Assembly (NCBI GenBank): GCA_028658405.1
Contig: JAKOGY010000001.1
Location: 1-64,000 of the forward strand
From: Dolichospermum sp. ST_sed8
Lineage (GTDB): Bacteria; Cyanobacteriota; Cyanobacteriia; Cyanobacteriales; Nostocaceae
Length of the DNA stretch: 64,000 nt
Direction: 5' to 3'
Part shown: piece after piece, positions 45,487 to 55,670 of the stretch
Position numbering within the stretch: the first letter of the stretch is position 1
Layout of the letters: the number at the start of each line of letters is the position of its first letter
Translations under genes and position numbers: made by a program
The notes under the pieces: generated by a model
The model's database searches: none
What the model saw: the letters and a program-made list of their open reading frames with translations, nothing else
What the model was told of the DNA's origin: nothing

Positions 45487-45771
45487 ATTGCCAAGTGGGA
45501 ACAAAATATAGGCGTTAATGTTAACGACTGGGGAGTGAAGTTAATGAGAACTAAATGGGGTACTTGTAATATAGAAGCCAAACGCATCTGGCTAAATCTG
45601 GAATTAGCCAAAAAGGATAAGCAATGTCTAGAGTATGTGGTGGTACATGAAATAGTACATTTATTAGAACGCGGTCATGGAGAGCGATTTGTGGCTTTAA
45701 TGAATAAATTTCTGCCCAATTGGCAATTTTATAAGGATGAATTGAACCGTTACCCCCTTGAAAGTTACTAA
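45487..45771 (+). pseudogene. C-terminal part of a YgjP/SprT-like zinc metallopeptidase
   Basis: The frame reads IAKWEQNIGVNVNDWGVKLM, then RTKWGTCNIEAKRIWLNLEL and VVVHEIVHLLERGHGERF. The zinc motif H-E-x-x-H with the third His is intact. Stop codons stand before 45487, and the N-terminal half of the usual about 230-residue protein is missing. A start at ATG 45535 would give 78 residues. Such metallopeptidase genes commonly follow hsdR in cyanobacteria, so it decayed with the locus. Confidence 0.75.
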
Positions 45772-45914
45772 GTGCCATTATGGGGGTAGATAGCCATTAA
45801 TAGTATCTTGTCAGGTGCTTGACGGATGGAATCAATTGTTTATTGCAAAGATGATCATAATTCTTTACACTGGACAATATTATATAATTCACAATAATTC
45901 AGGAATCTTCATCA

Positions 45915-46808
45915 ATGACAACCACAACCCAAGATATACAAACGCTGGAAAAACATATTTGGATTTGGCGAGATTACAAAATTCAATATACAGTTATGGG
46001 TACAGGCCAACCATTGGTATTAATTCACGGCTTTGGTGCTTCCATTGGTCATTGGCGCAAAAATATCCCGGTTTTAGCTGAAGCTGGTTATCAGGTGTTT
46101 GCTGTAGATTTGTTGGGGTTTGGGGGTTCTGATAAAGCAGTTATAGATTATAGCTTGGAACTGTGGGCAGAATTATTAAAAGATTTTTACAATGCCCATA
46201 TTCAAACACCAGCAATATTTATTGGTAATTCTATTGGCGCACTTTTAAGTTTAATTGTGTTAACAGAATATCCAGAAATTGCGGCTGGAGGTGTATTAAT
46301 TAACTCTGCGGGTGGTTTAAGTCACCGTCCCCATGAATTAAACCCAATTTTACGAGTTGTTATGGGAACTTTTAACAAGTTGGTAGCTAACCCAGTTACA
46401 GGTAAATTTGTATTTAACCGCATTCGTCAAAAATCGCAAATTCGTCGGACTTTATATCAAGTATATAGCGATCGCAATGCCGTGACAGATGAACTGGTTG
46501 ATTTACTTTATAACCCATCTTCTGACCCCGGAGCGCAAGAAGTTTTTGCTTCTATTCTCACTGCACCCCCAGGACCTAGCCCAGAGGAATTATTACCTAA
46601 GTTGGAATTTCCTTTGTTAGTAATTTGGGGTGCAGAAGATCCTTGGACACCAATTACGGGAGCGAATATTTATGAAGCAGCGCGAGAAAATGGCCAAGAT
46701 ATCAAAATTGTTCCTATTCCCGGCGCTGGTCATTGTCCCCATGATGAAGTTCCAGATATTGTGAATAGTGAAATTATTGATTGGTTAGGAGAGGTAATAA
46801 ATAATTAG
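45915..46808 (+). CDS. Alpha/beta-fold hydrolase
   Basis: A 297-residue esterase-like enzyme. The oxyanion region is VLIHGFGASIGHWRKN and the nucleophile Ser is in IGNSIGALLSL. The acid is in WGAEDPWTP and the His in GAGHCPHDE. The cap domain between about residues 135 and 210 is helical. Close relatives in cyanobacteria resemble chlorophyll and pheophytin esterases of plants, but the substrate cannot be decided from sequence. It is a single gene between the restriction remnants and the DUF262 operon. Confidence 0.88.
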   Translation: MTTTTQDIQTLEKHIWIWRDYKIQYTVMGTGQPLVLIHGFGASIGHWRKNIPVLAEAGYQVFAVDLLGFGGSDKAVIDYSLELWAELLKDFYNAHIQTPAIFIGNSIGALLSLIVLTEYPEIAAGGVLINSAGGLSHRPHELNPILRVVMGTFNKLVANPVTGKFVFNRIRQKSQIRRTLYQVYSDRNAVTDELVDLLYNPSSDPGAQEVFASILTAPPGPSPEELLPKLEFPLLVIWGAEDPWTPITGANIYEAARENGQDIKIVPIPGAGHCPHDEVPDIVNSEIIDWLGEVINN

Positions 46809-46909
46809 TGATTTCTTAAACAGCAGAAGTTCAATAATTAGGCTATAAATCTCATGTAATCCTAGAAAATAGTGGAATAAAACATTGGATATTATGGATA
46901 TAAGTCTAT

Positions 46910-47839
46910 TTATTGAATTTTAATATCAATATAGCCAATTATGATTTCAGTTGAGTTTAAAGGATAAAAATACAATCTCCATGCACCCGGAGTCATGCGA
47001 ATATGCAAACTAAATAATCTTTTTTTTCCGTCAGGACATTGAAAAGTTAACTCTTGTTCAAATTTTTGTAATCTGGATTCACTTTCGGGAGTTGCTTTAC
47101 TAGGTAAACTATTGAGATCAAAATTACCTACTGTCCAATTTTTAGAAGCATTTTCAACTTCTGTTAATTTTTTAATAATTGCTTGAAATATAGGATGACT
47201 ATTCTTAATATTTTGTAATTGTTTTTCTACAGAATCACAAAATTCTAAATGAGGAAATATCTTTTTTCTTTTATTCCATAAATCTAAGCCATTATTAATA
47301 TTATCTTGAAGACGACTCTTAATCCATGTTTGATGTTCAATAACATGATTTATACTGCTTGCGTGTCTAACTTCTATAATTTCTTCTAATAATTCTCCAT
47401 CTTCATTATTTGTAATTTGTAATAGATGGATAACACTATTTTTCCATAATTTGTGTGTTTTCAAACTAACAGATAATGCTTTTAATCTATAAGCATAGAC
47501 AAATCCTTTCGGTTCGTTATTATAATCTGTGCAAGCATATAATAATTCACTTTCTTGATCTTGATCAAAAATTTCATCAGATTCAAAAAATTGCATACTC
47601 AAGATAAAATCCTGTTCAACTTGATCAACATTTGGATCATTAAGCCATTTAGATATAGGATAATTAGATGCAAGATTAATATTATGAAAACTATTATGAC
47701 TTAGTAATTGTTGTTGTATTCCTTGTTCTAATGCTTCTCTTAAAGTTTGAATAAAATTAGACATTAATTCTCTAGCTTTATATTCGTTATCTTCTAAATT
47801 CAAAAGACATAATTCATTAAATACCAGTTGAGTATCCAT
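46910..47839 (-). CDS. Unknown third gene of the DUF262-AAA operon
   Basis: A 309-residue protein I do not recognise. Residues about 1-200 are helical and acidic. The C-terminal about 60 residues (CPDGKKRLFSLHIRMTPGAW, then RLYFYPLNSTEIIIGYI) form a compact beta-rich piece vaguely like a RelE-type fold; this likeness is an inference only. It starts 3 bases after the AAA gene ends, so all three genes should be translated from one mRNA. It is the natural candidate for the effector or adaptor of the system. Confidence 0.7.
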   Translation of the reverse strand: MDTQLVFNELCLLNLEDNEYKARELMSNFIQTLREALEQGIQQQLLSHNSFHNINLASNYPISKWLNDPNVDQVEQDFILSMQFFESDEIFDQDQESELLYACTDYNNEPKGFVYAYRLKALSVSLKTHKLWKNSVIHLLQITNNEDGELLEEIIEVRHASSINHVIEHQTWIKSRLQDNINNGLDLWNKRKKIFPHLEFCDSVEKQLQNIKNSHPIFQAIIKKLTEVENASKNWTVGNFDLNSLPSKATPESESRLQKFEQELTFQCPDGKKRLFSLHIRMTPGAWRLYFYPLNSTEIIIGYIDIKIQ

Positions 47840-47842
47840 TAT

Positions 47843-48943
47843 TTAATCTCCCACTGGTGCTAATAATGCTCTTGCACTTTTATTCCATTCATCAAAGAAA
47901 TTTTTAGGAATTTTATCAATACGTCCTTTCTTATCTAATTTAGGAGAGATAATTTTAATTTCATTCGTTTTATCTCGAATCTCAAAAAAGTGAAGTTGTA
48001 CATCTTCAGGTTTAATTTTGCCAGCATGAACAGAAATTCTGATACCATATAAAATATGATCACTATGACTTTCAATAATTACTTGAATACCATGATTAGC
48101 AGCTAAAGCTAATAATTGACCTAGTTGTGATTGTCCTTGGGGGTGAAGATGAGATTCAGGATTTTCAATAATTATCATTGTTCCTGGTTTAGAGGAAAGA
48201 ATTGCTGTGAGAATAGGTAAAGAATAAGTGACACCAAAACCTACATTAAAAGGAGAATATTCTTTACTAACGCCAAAAGAATATTTTATTGTCATTGCAT
48301 TGGCAACTTGTCTTATGTTAATATTAATATTAGGACTAATTTCTCCCATCCAAGCATCAACTTGATCTTTTAAACTTTGAGATTTACTGCAAGGATGACT
48401 TAATTCACTAATGGGAATATCTTGATTACCAAATTCATATAAAAAATGTGCGGTATATTCTCCTTTTTTACCTATTTGTCTATGTTTAACAACATCATTT
48501 TCAGATAAAGGATAAGATTCTTCTGGTGTAATTCTTTCTGCACCTAAATAGTGAAAATTATCATTAAATAAATTAAATTGATTAACTTGAGCATCATTAA
48601 TTATTAATGCAATTGGTAGCACATTACTACTAGGAGAATCATAATCAAAATTCCAGATTGTGTGCTGATCATTTTCCCAAACAATACCAAAGCTAATTAA
48701 TTCTTCTTCCGCATTTTCATATAGAGCATCTTCAGCAGTACCTATATAAGCTATCTTATTATCAAGTTTTATCCCACTATTAGGTAAATAATCTCTTATA
48801 TAAGCATAGCGTAATAAAACTAATGATTGAATTATAGAAGATTTACCTGTACTATTTAAACCAGAAATTAAGGTAAGAGATTTAAAATCAAAATTTTCAT
48901 CTGCAAATGCTTTGAAGTTTTTTAAATGTAATTTTTTGATCAT
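47843..48943 (-). CDS. AAA family ATPase (OLD/DUF3696-like)
   Basis: A 366-residue SMC/OLD-like ATPase. It opens MIKKLHLKNFKAFAD. Walker A is GLNSTGKS (residues 28-35), an ABC-like segment is at about 230-245 (FNVGFGVTYSLPI), Walker B is IIIENPESHLHP (257-268), and the ESHSDHIL switch motif is at 291-298. These are typical of AAA15/AAA21 ATPases in anti-phage systems. The C-terminal part matches the DUF3696 type. No Toprim nuclease domain is attached. It overlaps the DUF262 gene upstream by 4 bases. Confidence 0.85.
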   Translation of the reverse strand: MIKKLHLKNFKAFADENFDFKSLTLISGLNSTGKSSIIQSLVLLRYAYIRDYLPNSGIKLDNKIAYIGTAEDALYENAEEELISFGIVWENDQHTIWNFDYDSPSSNVLPIALIINDAQVNQFNLFNDNFHYLGAERITPEESYPLSENDVVKHRQIGKKGEYTAHFLYEFGNQDIPISELSHPCSKSQSLKDQVDAWMGEISPNININIRQVANAMTIKYSFGVSKEYSPFNVGFGVTYSLPILTAILSSKPGTMIIIENPESHLHPQGQSQLGQLLALAANHGIQVIIESHSDHILYGIRISVHAGKIKPEDVQLHFFEIRDKTNEIKIISPKLDKKGRIDKIPKNFFDEWNKSARALLAPVGD

Positions 48944-50097
48944 AATAATATACTTTGAATAATTCCTTGAATATGTTTAAATCGTTCTTTAACGCTGTTA
49001 GCATCTCCAGCACTTTTATATAAAATACAATCAAATTTACCATCTTCTTGCTCTTTTAATAAAACTTCATATAAATCTTCTTTTCTTTGTTTAACAATAT
49101 TGATTTCCTGATCATCTAATTTAGCAAGATTGATTGACCATGCTTCCAACAATGCTTTATTAATAGGATATCTTTTTTGTTGCTTTATGGTAGATAGTTT
49201 TGGTTTTCTAAATGCTTGTCTATCAAATAAATCATAAGCAAGATTCATAATCAACAGAAATTCCTGTTTAATGTTCTCTATTTCAGAATCATCCATTTGA
49301 TTCATCTCGGTCATTTTTCCATCTAAAAAATAATCATAATCTTTAAAATTCAGGTTATCTATATTACTTGTCATTAAAGATAAAACTTTTAAAATACATT
49401 CTTGATCAATCATTCTTTTATCTTTAATTCCGTTATCTGTTGTTTTTTTAAATTCTGGAGATTGAGAAAGTTCTTTTAATAAATTTGTGATTTTATTTGG
49501 AGAGTTTTTAGCATAGCGCATTTCTTGAGCAGAAAGTGCAGTTCCTCCTTGATTAATCCGTTTAAATATATTAAAAGTAATTTCGGATGATGTTCCTCTT
49601 AAAATTAAATATACTGTTAATTTTGTTTCTTTAATTCTTCTTTGCCAACGAGGTGTAAGTTCCTGATATTTTTTACCATGTAAATCAGTGAAAAAATCTA
49701 ATCCATCGAGAGTAAAACTTTGATCAGTTACAAATTCCTTAAATGTTGTTATTCTTTGCATTCCATCTATAACCAACCATTTATCATCATTAGTTGCATC
49801 AATATAAAAAGCAGGTAAAGGAATTTGCACTAAAAGAGATTCAATTAACCGACTTTTTGCAGTTTTAGTCCAAATACCTTCTTTTCGTTGAAATTCAGGG
49901 GCGATCATTCGATGATTATTTAATCTGTTCAAAATTTGCTGTACGGTCATGATATTAGTTCCCATACTAATGCAAGTCGGATCAAATCCTTGAGAAAGCG
50001 TTGGCTCTTCTGTTGGTTCTTCTTCCTCTTCAATATCTATATCTTCCTCATATTCTGAGTTAATCTGATTTTGTTCTAAATTATTTGTTTCTGTCAT
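48940..50097 (-). CDS. DUF262 (GmrS N-terminal-like) protein
   Basis: A 385-residue protein, the first gene of the operon. An acidic N-terminal tail (EEDIDIEEEEEPTEEPT) precedes the DUF262 domain, which has the ParB/sulfiredoxin-like motif VIDGMQRITTF (D111-R115) and the F-x3-N-x-GG-x-L block IFKRINQGGTALSAQEMR. DUF262 proteins include the nuclease subunits of GmrSD and SspE-type defences. There is no DUF1607 (GmrD) domain. Its start lies 205 bases from the divergent uvrA start. Confidence 0.88.
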   Translation of the reverse strand: MTETNNLEQNQINSEYEEDIDIEEEEEPTEEPTLSQGFDPTCISMGTNIMTVQQILNRLNNHRMIAPEFQRKEGIWTKTAKSRLIESLLVQIPLPAFYIDATNDDKWLVIDGMQRITTFKEFVTDQSFTLDGLDFFTDLHGKKYQELTPRWQRRIKETKLTVYLILRGTSSEITFNIFKRINQGGTALSAQEMRYAKNSPNKITNLLKELSQSPEFKKTTDNGIKDKRMIDQECILKVLSLMTSNIDNLNFKDYDYFLDGKMTEMNQMDDSEIENIKQEFLLIMNLAYDLFDRQAFRKPKLSTIKQQKRYPINKALLEAWSINLAKLDDQEINIVKQRKEDLYEVLLKEQEDGKFDCILYKSAGDANSVKERFKHIQGIIQSILL

Positions 50098-50302
50098 AAT
50101 AGTAGAAGAAAAAAGTTTTCACGCTGTTTCCTGTGATGTTTAGTAACCAGATGGAGTATAATACATTTTTTTTGCAGGCAATGATAAGACACTGTTGGTA
50201 AAATATTTCTTCATGAAAATACATGATAAGTGGGAAACTCATTAACAAAGATAGTATTATTAAGGATTGTTTCATCATGTAACCTTCCTTTAGCCTGTCA
50301 AT

Positions 50303-53245
50303 ATGTCAGAAAATCTAGCTGCTTCTTTAAACGATGTGCTTCCAAACGCTCACAATAGCCAGAATACTATCCGCATTCGGGGCGCTAGGCAGCATAATCT
50401 GAAAAATATTGATTTGGAATTACCCCGCGATCGCTTGATTGTCTTTACTGGCGTTTCTGGTTCGGGTAAATCGTCTTTGGCGTTTGATACCATCTTCGCG
50501 GAAGGTCAACGCCGTTATGTGGAATCCCTGAGCGCTTATGCTCGGCAATTTTTGGGACAGTTGGATAAACCTGATGTGGAAGCAATCGAAGGTTTGAGTC
50601 CAGCAATTTCCATTGACCAAAAATCAACTTCCCACAATCCTCGTTCCACGGTGGGGACGGTGACGGAAATTTATGATTATCTGCGATTGTTATATGGTCG
50701 CGCTGGTGAACCCCATTGTCCGCTGTGCGATCGCTCTATTGCTCCCCAGACCATTGACCAGATGTGCGATCGCATCATGGAACTTCCCGACCGGACCCGC
50801 TTCCAAATCTTAGCCCCTGTGGTGCGCGGTAAGAAGGGAACTCACCGCAAATTAATTTCTAGTTTAGCTGCTCAAGGTTTTGCTCGTTTGCGGGTAAATG
50901 GAGAGGTCAGAGAGCTATCAGATTCCATTGAGTTAGACAAAAATAATACACATACTATAGAACTGGTTATTGACAGATTAGTTAAAAAAGAAGGTCTACA
51001 AGAACGTTTAGTAGATTCTCTAGCAACTTGTCTTAAGCAATCTCACGGCATTGCCATGATTGAGGTATTAAAAGATACATTTGATAAGATAGCGCAGGAG
51101 CGGTCTGATAGTAAGTATATAACAACTGAGGCAGAAAGTCAAGATATTTCGGAACAAGAATTACCCACAGAAATGGTATTTTCTGAAAACTTTGCTTGTC
51201 CCGAACATGGTGCGGTAATGGAAGAATTATCCCCGCGTTTATTTTCTTTTAATTCACCTTATGGAGCTTGTCCCCATTGTCATGGGATAGGAACTTTAAG
51301 AAGATTTTCACCGGAGTTGGTTGTACCTAACACAGATTCGCCGATGTATGCGGCAATTGCCCCTTGGTCAGAAAAGGAAAACTCCTATTATTTGGAGTTG
51401 CTGTATGCTGTGGGCTTGAATTATGGCTTTGAGTTACAAACACAATGGGGTAAGTTGACACCAGAACAGCAAAAAATTGTTTTGTATGGGGAAGAAAATA
51501 AGAAAACTACAGAAGAGAAAAAGCAGAGTTTCAAAGGTGTAATTCCCATTTTACAAAGACAGTATGAAGGAGGAACAGAGTTAGTTAAACAGAAATTAGA
51601 AGAATATTTAATTGACCAACCCTGCGAAGTTTGCGGAGGGAAAAGATTAAAAGCAGAAGCCTTAGCAGTGAAGTTAGGACAATATGGAATTTTAGATTTT
51701 ACCAGCGTTTCCATTCGGGAATGTCGGGAAAGAGTAGATAAAGTAAAATTGAGCGATCGCCAAACCCAAATTGCTGATTTAGTTCTCAGAGAAGTTAGAT
51801 CTAGATTACAATTTTTATTAGATGTTGGTTTAGATTATCTCACCTTAGATCGTCCCGCTATGACATTATCAGGTGGAGAAGCGCAACGGATTCGATTAGC
51901 TACACAAATCGGTTCTGGACTAACAGGAGTTCTTTACGTTTTAGACGAACCAAGTATCGGGTTACATCAACGAGATAATGGAAAATTACTGAAAACATTA
52001 ACAAAATTACGGGATTTAGGAAATACCTTAATAGTCGTCGAACATGACGAAGAAACTATTCGTGCAGCTAACTATATAGTTGATATTGGTCCTGGGGCTG
52101 GAATTCACGGGGGACATATTATTTCTCAAGGAAGTTTAGAGAATTTATTAAATGCCGAAGAGTCTTTAACTGGTGCTTATTTATCAGGAAGAAGAGTTAT
52201 AAGTACCCCAACTAAAAGAAGAGAAGGAAATGGCCGGGCTTTAACTATTAGAAATGCCCGTCGCAACAACTTACAAAATATAGATGTAGAAATTCCCTTG
52301 GGGAAACTTGTATCTGTTACAGGTGTTTCTGGTTCAGGAAAATCTACCTTAATTAACGAATTACTTTATCCGGCATTACAACATCATTTACTCAAAAAAG
52401 CTCCTGCACCCAAAGATATAGATGAAATTAAAGGTTTAAACTGCGTTGACAAAGCCATTGTCATTGACCAATCACCTATTGGGAGAACTCCCCGTTCTAA
52501 CCCCGCAACTTACACCGGAGTTTTCGATATAATTCGTGATATCTTTTCCCAAACTGTAGAGGCAAAAACCAGAGGTTATAAACCTGGACAATTTTCTTTC
52601 AATGTCAAAGGTGGACGTTGTGAAGCTTGTAGTGGACAAGGTGTAAATGTCATTGAAATGAATTTTCTTCCTGACGTTTACGTCCAATGTGAAATTTGCA
52701 AAGGTGCGAGATATAACCGCGAAACTTTGCAAGTTAAATATAAAGATAAATCAATTTCTGATGTTTTGAATATGACAGTTGAAGAAGCATTAGCTTTCTG
52801 TCAAAACATTCCTAAAGCCGTAACTAGATTACAGACGTTAGTAGATGTCGGTTTGGGTTATGTGCAGTTAGGACAACCAGCGACAACTTTATCTGGAGGG
52901 GAAGCACAACGGGTGAAGTTAGCTACAGAATTATCTCGACGCGCAACAGGAAAGACTTTGTATTTAATAGATGAACCGACTACAGGTTTATCTTTTTATG
53001 ATGTTCACAAATTATTAGATGTTTTGCAAAGATTGGTAGATAAAGGCAATTCAATTTTAGTCATTGAACATAATTTAGATGTAATTCGTTGTTCCGATTG
53101 GGTAATAGATTTAGGACCAGAAGGAGGAGATAAAGGCGGAGAACTTATTGCCGCAGGAACGCCAGAAGATGTGGCAAAAAATCCCCGTTCATATACTGGA
53201 CAATATTTACAGGAGGTCTTGAAGCAATATCCAGCGGTAAGCTAA
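50303..53245 (+). CDS. uvrA: Excinuclease ABC subunit A (UvrA)
   Basis: A 980-residue damage-recognition ATPase of nucleotide excision repair. There are two ABC ATPase modules: Walker A GVSGSGKSSLAF near residue 50 and GVSGSGKSTLINELL near 675, with signatures LSGGEAQRIRLA and LSGGEAQRVKLA. Zinc-finger cysteines appear as CPLC, CPEH..CPHC, CEVC and CEACSGQG..CEIC. The usual H-F-x-D-V after Walker B is S-F-Y-D-V here (DEPTTGLSFYDV). Length is normal. A 62-bp repeat array begins 6 bases after the stop. Confidence 0.97.
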   Translation: MSENLAASLNDVLPNAHNSQNTIRIRGARQHNLKNIDLELPRDRLIVFTGVSGSGKSSLAFDTIFAEGQRRYVESLSAYARQFLGQLDKPDVEAIEGLSPAISIDQKSTSHNPRSTVGTVTEIYDYLRLLYGRAGEPHCPLCDRSIAPQTIDQMCDRIMELPDRTRFQILAPVVRGKKGTHRKLISSLAAQGFARLRVNGEVRELSDSIELDKNNTHTIELVIDRLVKKEGLQERLVDSLATCLKQSHGIAMIEVLKDTFDKIAQERSDSKYITTEAESQDISEQELPTEMVFSENFACPEHGAVMEELSPRLFSFNSPYGACPHCHGIGTLRRFSPELVVPNTDSPMYAAIAPWSEKENSYYLELLYAVGLNYGFELQTQWGKLTPEQQKIVLYGEENKKTTEEKKQSFKGVIPILQRQYEGGTELVKQKLEEYLIDQPCEVCGGKRLKAEALAVKLGQYGILDFTSVSIRECRERVDKVKLSDRQTQIADLVLREVRSRLQFLLDVGLDYLTLDRPAMTLSGGEAQRIRLATQIGSGLTGVLYVLDEPSIGLHQRDNGKLLKTLTKLRDLGNTLIVVEHDEETIRAANYIVDIGPGAGIHGGHIISQGSLENLLNAEESLTGAYLSGRRVISTPTKRREGNGRALTIRNARRNNLQNIDVEIPLGKLVSVTGVSGSGKSTLINELLYPALQHHLLKKAPAPKDIDEIKGLNCVDKAIVIDQSPIGRTPRSNPATYTGVFDIIRDIFSQTVEAKTRGYKPGQFSFNVKGGRCEACSGQGVNVIEMNFLPDVYVQCEICKGARYNRETLQVKYKDKSISDVLNMTVEEALAFCQNIPKAVTRLQTLVDVGLGYVQLGQPATTLSGGEAQRVKLATELSRRATGKTLYLIDEPTTGLSFYDVHKLLDVLQRLVDKGNSILVIEHNLDVIRCSDWVIDLGPEGGDKGGELIAAGTPEDVAKNPRSYTGQYLQEVLKQYPAVS

Positions 53246-53250
53246 AAAAC

Positions 53251-53681
53251 GTCTGAACTATGATTTGCCTGATTAATTTGATTTTTGTGATTAATTAATC
53301 ATCTAAATCAACGTTTGAACTATGATTTGTGTGATTAATTTGATTTTTGTGATTAATTAATCATCTAAATCAACGTCTGAACTATGATTTGTGTGATTAA
53401 TTTGATTTTTGTGATTAATTAATCATCTAAATCAACGTCTGAACTATGATTTGTGTGATTAATTTGATTTTTGTGATTAATTAATCATCTAAATCAACGT
53501 CTGAACTATGATTTGCGTGATTAATTTGATTTTTGTAATTAATTAATCATCTAAATCAAAAAAATCACAGTTCAGACACTAATTTGATTTTTGTAATTAA
53601 TTAATCATCTAAATCATCTAAATCAAAAAAATCACAGTTCAGACATTATTCACAGTTTAGACATTATTCACAGTTTAGACA
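53251..53681. repeat. 62-bp tandem repeat array, five units plus palindromic tail
   Basis: Units start GTCTGAACTATGATTT at 53251, 53313, 53375, 53437 and 53499, a period of exactly 62 bases, with very few differences. Each contains TTGTGATTAATTAATCATCT, itself palindromic. The array closes with AAATCACAGTTCAGAC, the inverted counterpart of the unit start, then a partial copy and three TTCACAGTTTAGACATTA units. It separates the convergent uvrA and ABC1-kinase genes and holds the stop codon of the latter. Confidence 0.9.
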
Positions 53682-55670
53682 TTATTCAGATACTAATAAC
53701 TCCCGAATTATCCGAGTTACAGCTTTTTGAGTAACGCGAGTAGCAATTTGTTGACCTAAAAGTTGAACTCCTGGATTAACAATGAGTTGGGCTAATTGAG
53801 GAGCAAATTTCGTCACATCAAAGCCTTTAGTTTCTCTGAGAATACCCGCAATGCGTTTAATATATTCTAAGGTTTGTTGTTGTTCAACAGTTGCTGAGGG
53901 AATTTGATTGACTGCGGTTAATCCTACCCTTTCTCGAAGTACATAAGTGAAGCTGTGTAAGGCATTTTTACTAACAGCATCTACACTATTAAAAAATTCA
54001 TCAACTAATCTCTCACGAATAAATGAACCTCGTTCAGAAGAGAGAAATTCTACTCCTTGATTAACGACTAAATTCAGATCATATTCTTGATTACTGCGGG
54101 CATTTTTTAAGAGGTTCTCCAAACGATTCCAGCGGAATTTACCATCTTTAAACAGTAACTCTTGTAATGATGTTCTTAATTCATTTGAGGGGTCTGTTAA
54201 TAACCTTTTAGCAACATAAGGATAAGCTTCACTAAGAACTTTGAAATCGGGATCTATATAAATTGCAATCCCTTCCAAAGTCACAAGAGAACGAATAATT
54301 AAAGCGTAATAGGGGGGGACGCGGAACGGATATTCATACATTAAAGCCGATAAATCATCGGTGATGCTTTTAATATTCAAATCCGCTACACTTGCACCTT
54401 CAGCATTAGCAAATACCTTTGCAAAAGCCGGAACAATAGGGGTAAGGTCTATATCTGGAGTTAGGAATTCTAACTTTACATAGTCTTTTGCTAAACTATC
54501 AAATTCTCGGTTAATAACGTGAACAATTGCCTCAATTAAACCATAACGTTGAGCAGGTTTAACTTCGCTCATCATGCCAAAATCGAGATAAGCTAATTTA
54601 CCATCCATAGTAGCTAATAAGTTACCTGGGTGGGGGTCAGCGTGGAAAAATCCGTGTTCTAATAATTGCCGCAAAGAACATTGAACGCCAACTTCAATTA
54701 AATACCGCGCATTGATTCCTAAAGCCGCAATTTTTTCGGGTTGAGTTAATTTGATACCGTTAATCCACTCCATCGTTAAAACGCGACGGTTGGTGTATTC
54801 CCAATAAATTTTTGGTACATAAATATCCTTCATGTGACCATATAATTCAAAGAAACGTTCGGCATTTTCACCTTCATGAATATAATCCATTTCTTCAAAA
54901 ATGCGATCGCCTAACTCATCCAAAATCCCGACTAAATCACTGCGGACCCGCTGCATTTTCCGCTGTATCCAACCAGCCAGATTTCGCAAAATATACAAAT
55001 CTATCGTAATTCGTTCTCGTAAATCTGGACGTTGTACCTTAATCGCTACTTCTTCCCCAGTTTTCAATCTTCCTTTATATACCTGTCCCAAGGAAGCTGC
55101 TGCAATGGGTTGTCCAGAAAATTCTGCATAAATTTCTGACGGTGGCGCTCCCAATTCTTCCTCAATAAATTGGTAAGCTATTTCATTAGGAAAAGCTGGT
55201 AATTGATCTTGGAGTCTAGTTAATTCCTCTAAATAAGTTGGTGGTACTAAATCTGGTCTAGTAGATAAAGCCTGACCAATTTTAATGTAAGCTGGACCCA
55301 ATTTTGTTAATAATTCTCGAAGTTGAATAGCGCGACGAAGTTCATTTTTAACTAAAAGTCCCCATTGCTTATCCCACCACAACCCAAAAACAAAGGAAAG
55401 AATTGGTTTGAGAACTGTGAGAATCCGCCGTAAAACTTGCAGAAATCGCCCACGATACTGCTCTTGTATTTCCACAGGATCATACAGCACCGACTCCGGT
55501 TCAGATCCCGCACTCACCCGCGCCTTGTGTCTTGGCTCTCGTGAAGCTTCTGCCGATTTGATTACTACCGTCTGTGTACTTTGTTCCGCTACCACTTCAA
55601 TTAAGGACAATTCGCCTCCGCGACTGTCCTCCTGACTTGTTCGAGAACTAGGGGGAAGTGTCTTAACCAT
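53682..55670 (-). CDS. ABC1/UbiB family atypical protein kinase
   Basis: A 662-residue ABC1 kinase-like protein. The family block GQALSTRPDLVPPTYLEEL at about residues 145-163 includes the KxGQ motif. The A-rich loop replacing the glycine-rich loop is QPIAAASLGQVY. The nucleotide-binding Lys is in EVAIKVQRP, and the catalytic and metal motifs are HADPHPGN and YLDFGMMSE. Cyanobacterial and plastid members act in quinone, tocopherol and thylakoid lipid metabolism and in stress. The first about 85 residues are low in complexity. The last residues end in repeat DNA. Confidence 0.93.
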   Translation of the reverse strand: MVKTLPPSSRTSQEDSRGGELSLIEVVAEQSTQTVVIKSAEASREPRHKARVSAGSEPESVLYDPVEIQEQYRGRFLQVLRRILTVLKPILSFVFGLWWDKQWGLLVKNELRRAIQLRELLTKLGPAYIKIGQALSTRPDLVPPTYLEELTRLQDQLPAFPNEIAYQFIEEELGAPPSEIYAEFSGQPIAAASLGQVYKGRLKTGEEVAIKVQRPDLRERITIDLYILRNLAGWIQRKMQRVRSDLVGILDELGDRIFEEMDYIHEGENAERFFELYGHMKDIYVPKIYWEYTNRRVLTMEWINGIKLTQPEKIAALGINARYLIEVGVQCSLRQLLEHGFFHADPHPGNLLATMDGKLAYLDFGMMSEVKPAQRYGLIEAIVHVINREFDSLAKDYVKLEFLTPDIDLTPIVPAFAKVFANAEGASVADLNIKSITDDLSALMYEYPFRVPPYYALIIRSLVTLEGIAIYIDPDFKVLSEAYPYVAKRLLTDPSNELRTSLQELLFKDGKFRWNRLENLLKNARSNQEYDLNLVVNQGVEFLSSERGSFIRERLVDEFFNSVDAVSKNALHSFTYVLRERVGLTAVNQIPSATVEQQQTLEYIKRIAGILRETKGFDVTKFAPQLAQLIVNPGVQLLGQQIATRVTQKAVTRIIRELLVSE

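Noticed and set aside
53251-53681. Possible CRISPR array because of regular repeats
   Set aside because: The units are contiguous 62-base copies with no unique spacers between them and no cas genes nearby.
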